Assembly: GCF_025725725.1 (NCBI RefSeq)
Contig: NZ_CP107020.1
Coordinates: 1,116,001 to 1,180,000 of the forward strand
Length of the DNA stretch: 64,000 nt
From: Brachybacterium huguangmaarense
GTDB taxonomy: Bacteria; Actinomycetota; Actinomycetes; Actinomycetales; Dermabacteraceae
Direction of reading: 5' to 3'
Positions 42,405 to 50,100 of the stretch are shown here, in pieces. Below the pieces are notes generated by a model. It was not told the origin of the DNA. It ran no database searches and was given only the letters and a program-made list of their open reading frames with translations. Each line of letters opens with the position of its first letter. The first letter of the stretch is position 1. The position numbers and the translations under genes are program-made.

Positions 42405-43478
42405 TCAGGCGGCCGCCCGAGGAGACGCCGAACCCGGCGGGGCCACGGAATCGCGGGGCACCGGGGGGCAGGGCACCGTGAGGACGCCCGTCGGCGGCAC
42501 CGGCTCGAGACCGAGCAGGGCTCGGATCCCCCGTACGCCGAGCTCATAGTGCGGAAGGGCGACGGTCGACAGCGGAGGTCGCAGGTGGCCGGCGATGACC
42601 TCCTGGTTGTCGAAGCCGACGATCGACACCTCTTCCGGGATGCGCATGCCTCGCTCGCGCAGCGCGTCGTACAAGCCCATCGCCACCCGGTCGTTGTGGC
42701 AGAAGACTCCGGTGGCCCCCCAGCGCACGACCTCCTCTGCCGCCGCGTACCCGCCTTCCTGCTCCGGGCGCGCGTCGAGCACGAGCAGGTCGCTCTCCGC
42801 GGCCCCGACCTCCCGCAGGGCCGCGCGCAGTCCCGCCAGGCGCCCCTCCCGGGCGGGCGAGGGCGACGTGGTGTTGATGAAGGCGAGGCGACGATGGCCC
42901 GCCGCGAGCAGCATCCGTGCGGCCTCGAGGCCCCCGCCGAGCTCGTCGGGGACCACGGCCGGCGCGGGCTCGCCCTCCGCGAAGCAGTTGACGAGCACCC
43001 GGTCGACGTCGGCGAGGCCGGCGGGCAGACGGGTGCCGCGGTGGTTCCACGTCGAGTAGAGGATCCCCCGGACGTTGTAGCCCCTCATCATGGTGATCGC
43101 CTGCGCCTCGACCTCCGCATTGCCCTCCGTGTTGGCGATCAGCAGGACGAAGCCGCGCTTCCACGCCTCGTCCTGGGCGCCGTGCACGATCTGTCCCGCG
43201 AACGGGGTGCTCGCGATCGAGTCGGAGACGAGCCCGATGAGGTTGCTGCGGCCTTTGACGAGGTTCTTCGCGATCGGGTTGGGCCGGTAGCCGAGCTCCT
43301 GGACGGCGGCCTCGACACGCGACCGTGCCTCGTCCCCGATACGGGCGTCGGGACTCTTGTTGACGACGTGGGAGACGGTCGAGATGGAGACGCCGGCCTG
43401 CTCGGCCACCTGTTTCATCGTCACGCGGCGCGCGGGCGCCGCGCGATGACTCCGCTCGCTCTCCTGCTCCACGCTCAC
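42405..43478 (-). CDS. LacI-family repressor of the fructan operon
   Basis: A 357-residue LacI/GalR regulator with an N-terminal HTH (TMKQVAEQAGVSISTVSHVV, about residues 19-40), the hinge (RPNPIAKNLVKGRSNLIGLV in two parts), and a periplasmic-binding-protein-like effector domain with VSIVGFDN near 290. The GTG at 43476-43478 overlaps the permease stop, making the repressor part of the operon; a second GTG two codons later is an alternative. It presumably binds the two CG-centred operators at 48114-48174 and so controls its own synthesis, with a fructose-type inducer. Confidence 0.9.
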   Translation of the reverse strand: MSVEQESERSHRAAPARRVTMKQVAEQAGVSISTVSHVVNKSPDARIGDEARSRVEAAVQELGYRPNPIAKNLVKGRSNLIGLVSDSIASTPFAGQIVHGAQDEAWKRGFVLLIANTEGNAEVEAQAITMMRGYNVRGILYSTWNHRGTRLPAGLADVDRVLVNCFAEGEPAPAVVPDELGGGLEAARMLLAAGHRRLAFINTTSPSPAREGRLAGLRAALREVGAAESDLLVLDARPEQEGGYAAAEEVVRWGATGVFCHNDRVAMGLYDALRERGMRIPEEVSIVGFDNQEVIAGHLRPPLSTVALPHYELGVRGIRALLGLEPVPPTGVLTVPCPPVPRDSVAPPGSASPRAAA

Positions 43479-44362
43479 CCCTTCGTCGACCCGCTCTCCA
43501 GACCGTAGATCATGGCCTTGCTCAGCACCAAGAAGATCAGCAGCAGGGGCGTGACCGTGATCGTGACCGCAGCGAAGGTGGCGGTCCAGTCGGTCTTGCC
43601 CATGGCGCCGATGTAGTTCTGCAGCCCGAGAGGGATCGTCTTGAGCTCGTCGGTCAGCACGAACGTGTTCGCGAAGATGAACTCGTTCCAGATGAAGATC
43701 GCGTTGACCATGACCACCGTGATGATGGTGTTGAGCGACATCGGCAGCGTGATGCGCCAGAAGATCCGGTACGGCCCGGCGCCGTCGATGCTCGCGGCCT
43801 CGTAGATCTCCCGCGGGATGTATCCGAAGAACGACATGAACAGATAGAGCGCCATCGGCAGCGCGAACCCGGCGAGCGGGATGATCACGGCCTGGTAGGT
43901 GTCCAGGAGCGCGACGCGCGAGTAGTCGACGAACAGCGGGATCAGAGCGATCTGGACCGGGACCACGATCCCCATCAGGAACAGGCCCCGGACCAGGCGG
44001 CTGCCCCGGAAGTCCAGCACCTGGATGGCGTAGGCGCCCATCATGCCGCACACGACGATCAGGAGGCAGGCGCCGCCCGTGATGACGACGCTGTTGAGGA
44101 TGTTGTGCCCCAGGTTCCCTTCCGCGAGGGCGCGAGCGAAGTTGTCGAGGGTGAAGGACGCGGGGAGGCTGAAGGGGTTGCGCGAGGCGAAGTCGTCGGC
44201 GTCGCGCACGCTCGTCAGGACGAGCCACACGAAGGGATACACCTGGATAACGAGGACCAGTCCGATCAGCGTGCGGTAGGCGACCTTGAGGGCGGTGACG
44301 GCGCGCGGGCGGTGGAGACGGCGGCCCCCGGGGGCGGCCTCGAGAGCGCTGGCGGTGGTCAT
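43475..44362 (-). CDS. Fructan-operon ABC permease (MalG-type)
   Basis: A 295-residue permease with six helices and the EAA loop IYEAASIDGAGPYRIFWRIT near residue 192. The start ATG lies one base after the stop of the upstream permease, and AGGA-type sequence is present. It forms the channel with the MalF-type partner. No ATPase subunit is encoded in the operon, so a shared ATPase encoded elsewhere is inferred. Confidence 0.92.
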   Translation of the reverse strand: MTTASALEAAPGGRRLHRPRAVTALKVAYRTLIGLVLVIQVYPFVWLVLTSVRDADDFASRNPFSLPASFTLDNFARALAEGNLGHNILNSVVITGGACLLIVVCGMMGAYAIQVLDFRGSRLVRGLFLMGIVVPVQIALIPLFVDYSRVALLDTYQAVIIPLAGFALPMALYLFMSFFGYIPREIYEAASIDGAGPYRIFWRITLPMSLNTIITVVMVNAIFIWNEFIFANTFVLTDELKTIPLGLQNYIGAMGKTDWTATFAAVTITVTPLLLIFLVLSKAMIYGLESGSTKG

Positions 44363-44363
44363 C

Positions 44364-45242
44364 TCAGGACTCCTTCCTGCGCAGCAGGGCGAAGATGAGG
44401 CCGACGGCCACGAGGCACTCGACGACGATGAACACGGAGATCGCGCTCGCGTAGCCGTAGTTCGTGCTCGTGAACGCGGTCTTGTACATGTAGGTGGTGA
44501 CGAGTTCCGAGGCATGTCCCGGACCGCCGTTGGTGAGCAGGTAGGGCACGTCGAAACCGCGCAGCGCGTAGGTCGTGGCCATGATCGTGGTGGTGATCCA
44601 GACGGGCCGGATGTGCGGGAAGCGGATCTTCCAGAAGCACTGCCACGCGTTCGCGCCGTCCAGCCGCGCCGCCTCCTCGAGCTCGCGCGGCACCGACAGC
44701 AGGGCCGCGTAGAGGATGATCGTGTACAGGCCCAGGAACCTCCATCCCTCGGGAACCGAGACGGCGACCAGCACCGTGTGCAGGTCGGACAGCCACGGAC
44801 GGGCCAGCCCGTCCAGTCCGACGGCGGACAGGAGCGTGTTGACCAGCCCCATCGGCTCGGCCGAGTAGATGCGCTGGAACAGCAGGGCGATGGCCGTGGT
44901 CGAGATGACGGCCGGCAGCAGGTAGAGGACCTTGAGGACCTCACGGCCTCGCGTGATCGTCAGCAGCAGGGAGGCGACGGCGAGTCCCCCACCCAGCTGG
45001 AGCACCAGACAGACGACGAGGTAGACGGCCTGGTTGGCGAAGGTCGACCAGAAGACGGGGTCGCCCAGCAGCAGCTGACGGTAGTTGTCCAGGCCGACGA
45101 ACGACATGGGGCTGATCCCGTCCCAGCGGAAGAAGCTGAGGCCGAGCGACTGGACGATGGGGAGCAGGACGCCGCCGCCGAAGAGCAGCAGAGCGGGGAG
45201 CAGGAACAGGATGACGGATGTGCGTGAGCGGTGAGGGAGCAT
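44364..45242 (-). CDS. Fructan-operon ABC permease (MalF-type)
   Basis: A 292-residue CUT1 permease with six helices (first SVILFLLPALLLFGGGVL) and the EAA loop ELEEAARLDGANAWQCFWKI near residue 190. It follows the binding-protein gene by 52 bases on the same strand and is immediately followed by the second permease, one base apart. Confidence 0.92.
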   Translation of the reverse strand: MLPHRSRTSVILFLLPALLLFGGGVLLPIVQSLGLSFFRWDGISPMSFVGLDNYRQLLLGDPVFWSTFANQAVYLVVCLVLQLGGGLAVASLLLTITRGREVLKVLYLLPAVISTTAIALLFQRIYSAEPMGLVNTLLSAVGLDGLARPWLSDLHTVLVAVSVPEGWRFLGLYTIILYAALLSVPRELEEAARLDGANAWQCFWKIRFPHIRPVWITTTIMATTYALRGFDVPYLLTNGGPGHASELVTTYMYKTAFTSTNYGYASAISVFIVVECLVAVGLIFALLRRKES

Positions 45243-45294
45243 GAGCCCTTCTCTCGGTCGGGTGGGGCGAGGCGTCGTCGACGCCCTGCCGGGA

Positions 45295-46638
45295 TCACGC
45301 GGAGAAGTACTCCTTCGCGTTCGCCGTCAGCGCGGCGTCCAGCGTCGAGATGAACTCGTCGACCCCGATCGAGCCCTGGACCAGGAGCACGAGGTTCTGC
45401 TGGAGGGTCGTGTTCGTCGTGGGGTCCAGCTGCGTGTCCCACGGCATGAGCACCGCGCTGCCGATCGAGTCCGCCTCGTCGACGAGCTCCTGATAGATCG
45501 GCAGGGCGTTGTCAGGGATCTGCGGAGCGATCGTCGTGGGGCCGAGCAGGCCCTGCTCGGCGTAGAGCTTCGGGTAGTTCTCGAGCACGTAGCGCAGGAA
45601 GTCCTTGACGAGCGGATCGAAGGTCTGCGCGTTGATCGCGGCCCCGATCCCGGACGGCGCGGCGTACTCGTCGGTCGCGGTCGCTCCGCCGCTCACGACG
45701 GGGAGGGTGAAGTACCCGATCGCCTCCTGCATGGCCTCGGGCAGCTCCGTGGTCGCCAGGCTCGGCAGCTCCCAGGTGCCGATGTTGTAGATCGCGGCCC
45801 GGCCCGACGTGAACAGGTTCTGGGCGTCGGCGTAGCCCACCGAGGAGAAGCCGTCCTGGAAGGCGCCGGCGGCGCCGAGGTCGTGCAGCCACTGGACGCC
45901 CAGGCGACCCGCCTCGTCGCCGAAGGTCGCGTCGCCCTTCTTGAGCGCCCCGATGTAGTCCGGTCCCGCGGTCCGGAAGGGGTGGTAGGCCATGTACCGC
46001 TCGAGCGGCCATGCGTCCTGGCCGTCGAGGGCGATCGGAATGGTTCCGCTGCCCGCGAGCGTCGCGCACAGCTCGGGCATGTCGTCGAGGGACTGCGGCA
46101 CGGAGACGCCGGCGGACTCGAAGAGCGCCTTGTTGTACCAGAACACCTCGAGCCCGTACTCGAGCGGCAGCATGTGCAGCGAGCCGTCGTCGAAGCGCTG
46201 GTAGTCGAGCGCCGACGGGCGGAATTGGTCGGTGACGCCGAAGTCGTCGAGCAGGGCGGCGACATCGATCATCCGGCCCTGGCGCGCGAGCTTCTGGGCG
46301 TAGGGCGTCGCGTCGGTGTCGAACAGCTCGGGAAGCTGGTTCGCGGTCGCGAGCGTCTGGTACTTCTGCAGGTAGCTGGGGCGGTCCGGGGTCGTGATGA
46401 GCTTGAGCGCGAATCCCGGATGGTCCTGGGCGTAGTTCTCGGCGATGCGCTGCATGACCGTGACCACGCCGCCGTTCGCTGGTCGTGAGAGCAGCCAGGA
46501 GATCTCGCGGGGCGTGATCTCCCCGCTCACGTCGACTCCCTGGCTCGTCGCGGGGAGGGCGGACTTGCCGCCGCACGCCGCCACGGCCGGGGTGAGCGCG
46601 GCCGCGGCCGCCAGGGCGAGGAACTGAGAACGCTTCAT
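45295..46638 (-). CDS. Fructan-operon solute-binding lipoprotein
   Basis: A 447-residue extracellular binding protein. The lipoprotein signal is KRSQFLALAAAAALTPAVAAC with the lipobox Cys at about residue 22. Family-1 binding features include ISWLLSRPANG, YLQKYQTLATANQLPELF and GLEVFWYNKALFESAGV. The ATG at 46636-46638 is supported by AGGAG eight bases upstream. As the only binding protein in a locus with two GH32 enzymes it probably binds sucrose or fructo-oligosaccharides, which is context inference. Confidence 0.92.
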   Translation of the reverse strand: MKRSQFLALAAAAALTPAVAACGGKSALPATSQGVDVSGEITPREISWLLSRPANGGVVTVMQRIAENYAQDHPGFALKLITTPDRPSYLQKYQTLATANQLPELFDTDATPYAQKLARQGRMIDVAALLDDFGVTDQFRPSALDYQRFDDGSLHMLPLEYGLEVFWYNKALFESAGVSVPQSLDDMPELCATLAGSGTIPIALDGQDAWPLERYMAYHPFRTAGPDYIGALKKGDATFGDEAGRLGVQWLHDLGAAGAFQDGFSSVGYADAQNLFTSGRAAIYNIGTWELPSLATTELPEAMQEAIGYFTLPVVSGGATATDEYAAPSGIGAAINAQTFDPLVKDFLRYVLENYPKLYAEQGLLGPTTIAPQIPDNALPIYQELVDEADSIGSAVLMPWDTQLDPTTNTTLQQNLVLLVQGSIGVDEFISTLDAALTANAKEYFSA

Positions 46639-46664
46639 GGTCTTTCTCCTATGAAAGAGGGATG

Positions 46665-48101
46665 TCAGGCGTGCTGGTCGGGTGCGTGATGCAGATCGAG
46701 ACGGTGGAGGCGGAGCGATCCGTCGGTCACGAAGGCGCCGAGGCGGCCGGAGACGTGATCGTGGATGCGGGTGGACAGGCAGACGCGCCGGTCGAACGAG
46801 ACGACGAGGATGTCGTCCCACATGAGGACGTCGAGAGTGTGGGGGCGGTCGTCGTGATCCGGGAGGTCGAGCGGCCTCTCGAGCTCGATCGCGTGAGGGA
46901 CGTCGCCCGAGATCTGCCACTGCTCGGTGCCGGTCGTCGGTCGAGGCCAGCGATCGAGCACCATGCGTCGTCGTCGCGGCTCGATGCGCAGCGCGTAGCC
47001 GTTCTCGCCGTCGCCCGAGCAGCGCAGCAGGAGGCCGTAGCCGCTCGTGTCCGGTGTCGCCTCCAGCTCGACGCGGACGTGCGCGCGACGGGGCAGCTCG
47101 TGCTCGCCGACGTCGCAGGCATAGCCGTCCGGTGCGGTCACGCAGGGTGTCAGGGAGATGGGCCCGGGCTCGGGGAAGGCAGAGAAGGTCTCGTCGGGGA
47201 TGCCGAAGTCGAGCGTGCCGTCCTCCCGGGGGACGGCCTCGAGCAGCGACATCGTGCCGGCCCACTGCCAGGGGCCGTCGTCGGTGTCGCCCGCCCGGCT
47301 CGCGATCCAGCCGATGAACACGCGTCGTCCGTGGACGTCGGCGGACTTCGCGGCGTAGAAGGATCGCCCGTCGAGCGTGTCGAGGGCCGGGGAGATCCAG
47401 GGGCCCTCGGGGCTGCGGGACATCCGATAGCGCGTGACGAAGGAGTCCGAGAACTCCGAGTGCACGAGGTACCACCAGTCGCCGAGCCGGAAGATTTCCG
47501 GGCACTCGTGGGCGATCGCCTGGTGGGGATCCCAGAGCGGGGTCGTGGGCTCCCAGCGGCACAGGTCGGTGCTCGTCAGGCGCGCGATCAGGCCGCGTCG
47601 TCGTGAGGGCCCGTGGTCGTGCCGCGCGGCGAGGATCATCTGCCACGGGCCGTCCGGGGAGGTCCGGTACACGAAGGGGTCCCGCCAGTCGGAGGTCTCG
47701 TACCCCTCGGAGGCGCCGAAGGTGTCGTCCGGGAGCTTGGTCCAGGCCTCGAGATCGGGGCTGGTCGCGTGCATGACCACCTGGAGGGGACGGCCGTCCT
47801 CACCCGTCAGGGCCGGGTTCTGGCCCGTGTAGAAGAGGTGGTGGAGGCCGTCGTCATCGCGGACGATGCTGCCGGTGTAGGCGTTGAAGTCCGCGGCGTC
47901 CGGACCGCCGCCGACGAGCGCGACGCCTCGGTCCTCGAACGTCGTGAGGTCCTGCGTCGTGGCCAGCGCCCAGGGGGTGCCGGGTTTGGGGGAGGTGCGG
48001 CTCTCCCGGAGGTAGTAGAGCCGGAGGGTGTCGCCGTCCATGTAGGGGATGACGTCGCCCACCCAGTCGGGGGAGGGGCGGAAGAAGGGGGAGCTCTGCA
48101 C
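46665..48101 (-). CDS. Divergent glycoside hydrolase family 32 protein
   Basis: A 478-residue protein with a GH32 five-bladed propeller and C-terminal beta-sandwich but an unusual start: the WMNDPNG signature of typical members is replaced by DWVGDVIPYMDGD near residue 12. The other two catalytic motifs are clear: SDWRDPFVYR near 145 and HECPEIFRLG near 206. No signal peptide is present, so it acts on imported substrate. GTG start with AAGGA six bases upstream. First gene of the operon, directly under the LacI-controlled promoter. Substrate probably differs from the second GH32. Confidence 0.83.
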   Translation of the reverse strand: MQSSPFFRPSPDWVGDVIPYMDGDTLRLYYLRESRTSPKPGTPWALATTQDLTTFEDRGVALVGGGPDAADFNAYTGSIVRDDDGLHHLFYTGQNPALTGEDGRPLQVVMHATSPDLEAWTKLPDDTFGASEGYETSDWRDPFVYRTSPDGPWQMILAARHDHGPSRRRGLIARLTSTDLCRWEPTTPLWDPHQAIAHECPEIFRLGDWWYLVHSEFSDSFVTRYRMSRSPEGPWISPALDTLDGRSFYAAKSADVHGRRVFIGWIASRAGDTDDGPWQWAGTMSLLEAVPREDGTLDFGIPDETFSAFPEPGPISLTPCVTAPDGYACDVGEHELPRRAHVRVELEATPDTSGYGLLLRCSGDGENGYALRIEPRRRRMVLDRWPRPTTGTEQWQISGDVPHAIELERPLDLPDHDDRPHTLDVLMWDDILVVSFDRRVCLSTRIHDHVSGRLGAFVTDGSLRLHRLDLHHAPDQHA

Positions 48102-48113
48102 GGCACGTCCTTG

Positions 48114-48131
48114 TGATCAATCGTTTGATCA
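48114..48131. promoter_or_regulatory. LacI-type operator O1
   Basis: TGATCAATCGTTTGATCA is an 18-bp palindrome (16 of 18 symmetric) with the central CG typical of LacI/GalR operators. It lies just downstream of the -10 element, over the expected transcription start, and would block initiation when bound. Confidence 0.85.
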
Positions 48132-48133
48132 GC

Positions 48134-48163
48134 ACCTTAAGGCAGCACTTACGACGTGGTCAA
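48134..48163 (-). promoter_or_regulatory. Promoter of the fructan operon
   Basis: Read on the minus strand, TTGACC (48163-48158) and TAAGGT (48139-48134) are separated by 18 bases. The -35 element lies inside operator O2 and operator O1 follows the -10 element, so both operators can interfere with polymerase. Confidence 0.72.
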
Positions 48164-48174
48164 GCGTTTGATCA
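48157..48174. promoter_or_regulatory. LacI-type operator O2
   Basis: TGGTCAAGCGTTTGATCA shares the TGRTCAANCGNTTGATCA pattern of O1. The centres of the two operators are 43 bases apart, close to four helical turns, which places them on the same DNA face. Confidence 0.83.
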
Positions 48175-48281
48175 GATTCCTTCTCGGATGAGGCGCAGAG
48201 GGACGAACTCGGGTGATCTCCCGCGGCCCGAGGGGCGGAGCCAGCAGGTGGAGGGCGGATGCGGAGGGCGCAGCCGCCGGC

Positions 48282-48884
48282 TCAGGCGCCGGCGCTCAGG
48301 GCGCCCTCGATGCGCCGGGCGATGCGCAGCGGCGGGATCGGGGGCGCATAGCGACGGATCACCTGGCCGTCGGCACCCACCAGGAACTTGGTGAAGTTCC
48401 AGGCGATGCGGCCGCCCATGATGCCGCCGCGCTGTGCGGCGAGCCAGCGGAACAGGGGGTGGGCGCCGCGCCCGTTGACCTCGATCTTCGAGAACAGCGG
48501 GAAGGTGACGTCGTAGGAGGTCCGGCAGAACTCCTCGATCTCCTCGTCGGTGCCGGGCTCCTGGTTCAGGAACTGGTCGCACGGGAAGCCGAGCACCGTG
48601 AAGCCGCGGTCGCCGTACGCGAGCTGCAGGACCTGGAGGTCCTCGTACTGGCTGCGGAAGTGGCAGCGGCTCGCGGTGTTGACGACGAGCGTGACCGTGC
48701 CGCGGAAGTCGGCGAGGTCGCGCAGGGTGCCGTGGATGTCCCGCGCGGAGAAGTCGAACAGGCTCGTCGAGCCGGGCGCAGCGGCATCGGCCACGAGGCC
48801 GGCGTGCGAGGGGCTCGGCGAGCCGACGGCCGTGACCGGGGCGCGGTCGGTGCCGGTCAGGTCGGTGCGGATCAGGTCGTCCAT
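48282..48884 (-). CDS. Glutathione peroxidase-family thiol peroxidase
   Basis: A 200-residue GPx-family peroxidase reducing hydroperoxides, probably with thioredoxin or mycothiol-type reductants rather than glutathione. The peroxidatic Cys lies in NTASRCHFRSQYEDLQ near residue 70, followed by the conserved FPCDQFLNQEPG near 105 and WNFTKFLVG near 165, where Gln and Trp complete the site. The N-terminal ~40 residues are extra. The ATG at 48882-48884 is preferred over a GTG nine bases earlier because GGAGG lies eight bases before it and only one base from the GTG. Confidence 0.92.
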   Translation of the reverse strand: MDDLIRTDLTGTDRAPVTAVGSPSPSHAGLVADAAAPGSTSLFDFSARDIHGTLRDLADFRGTVTLVVNTASRCHFRSQYEDLQVLQLAYGDRGFTVLGFPCDQFLNQEPGTDEEIEEFCRTSYDVTFPLFSKIEVNGRGAHPLFRWLAAQRGGIMGGRIAWNFTKFLVGADGQVIRRYAPPIPPLRIARRIEGALSAGA

Positions 48885-49154
48885 GACGGTCACCTCCGGG
48901 GCTGGTCGTCGGCGCCCGTGGGCACCGGCAGGGTTCGGCGCGGTGCCGAGGTCGGGTTCGAGATCCGGGCCCGGTGCGGCGGCCCGTCGGGGCCGCGCGC
49001 TCGTCGGCGCCCGGTGGATTCATGATACGGATCACGTTCCGGGCCAGGCCAGGGACCTCCGGTGACCGGCACCGGATCTTCACGAAACCATGACGAAGCG
49101 CTGACCCGGCGCGGACCGTCCGGCGCAGGCAGCCCCGTGGAGGCGCCCGCCCGC
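48885..49154. other. 270-base intergenic region
   Basis: No gene is seen. It contains the ribosome site of the peroxidase gene and short palindromes such as CCGGTGACCGG followed by CACCGG near 49060. Sequence around 49015-49045 (attcatgatacggatcacg) is relatively AT-rich and may carry the peroxidase promoter. Confidence 0.45.
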
Positions 49155-50078
49155 TCAGCGCAGGAAGGCGTCGACCTCGGCGCGCGGGGGTGCGGTCGCC
49201 CCGCCGTGCCGGGTCACCGAGATCGCGGCCGCCGCGTTGGCGCGCGTCGCCGCGGTCTCCCAGTCGGCGCCGAGCGCCCGCTCCGCGACGAGCACGCCCG
49301 TGTGGGCGTCGCCCGCGCCGTTGGTGTCCACCGCCACCTGGGGGAAGCCCGCGATCCGGGTGCCGCGGCCGTGGTGGAACACCGTGCAGCCGCGCTCGCC
49401 GTCGCGCACCACGACCACGGCCCCGGAGCCGATGCGCCGGCGGATCGTGGCGGGCGTGTCCTCGAGGGCGTCGAGCCCCGTGAGCGCGCGGGCCTCGTCG
49501 GCGTTCGAGGTCCACACCGTGGTGACGGCGAGCACGCGCTCCTGCAGCTCACGGGGGAAGCGGGCGAAGGGAGCGCCGGGGTCGAGCACGACCTCGACCC
49601 CACGGGGCAGGTGGTCGAGGAAGGCGAGCAGCGGATCGCGGGTCGGCTCGAACAGGCTGTATCCCGAGACGCACACGAGATCGCCGGGCCGCGGGTCGAG
49701 CCGCGCGAGGGAGTCGGCGCTGATGCGGCGCTCGGCGCCATAGGTCGTGACGAAGGTGCGCTCGGCGGTCGGCTCGACGAGCACCACGCACACGCCCGTG
49801 TCCTGGTCGGGCACGACCGTGTCGGTGAGCTCGACGCCCTCGGCGGCCAGGGTCTCGCGGACCAGGTCGCCGTGCGGCCCCGTGCCGTGCGCGCCGCCGT
49901 GAACCGCGCGGGCCCCCGTGCGGGCGGCGGCCACGAGCACGTTGACGGCGCCGCCCGCGAAGCGGCGCTCGCTCGTCGCGTTGACGTTGTCGCCGCGCTC
50001 GGGCAGCGCCGGCACCTCGATCACCTGGTCCACGAGGGCCTGGGCGGTGTGCAGCACGCGCGGCGCGGAGGCATCCAT
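49155..50078 (-). CDS. PfkB/ribokinase-family carbohydrate kinase
   Basis: A 307-residue PfkB-family kinase. It has the N-terminal ERRFAGGAVNVLVAAARTG pattern (first signature, residues about 37-55) and the ATP-site and catalytic-base motif VDTNGAGDAHTGVLVAE near 247, with the catalytic Asp present. Substrate could be ribose, fructose or another sugar. Near a fructan operon a fructokinase role is attractive, but it has its own promoter-like region and is not in that operon. The ATG has a -10-like TAGCCT seven bases upstream. Confidence 0.88.
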   Translation of the reverse strand: MDASAPRVLHTAQALVDQVIEVPALPERGDNVNATSERRFAGGAVNVLVAAARTGARAVHGGAHGTGPHGDLVRETLAAEGVELTDTVVPDQDTGVCVVLVEPTAERTFVTTYGAERRISADSLARLDPRPGDLVCVSGYSLFEPTRDPLLAFLDHLPRGVEVVLDPGAPFARFPRELQERVLAVTTVWTSNADEARALTGLDALEDTPATIRRRIGSGAVVVVRDGERGCTVFHHGRGTRIAGFPQVAVDTNGAGDAHTGVLVAERALGADWETAATRANAAAAISVTRHGGATAPPRAEVDAFLR

Positions 50079-50100
50079 GTCGCTCAGGCTACGCGGGCCC

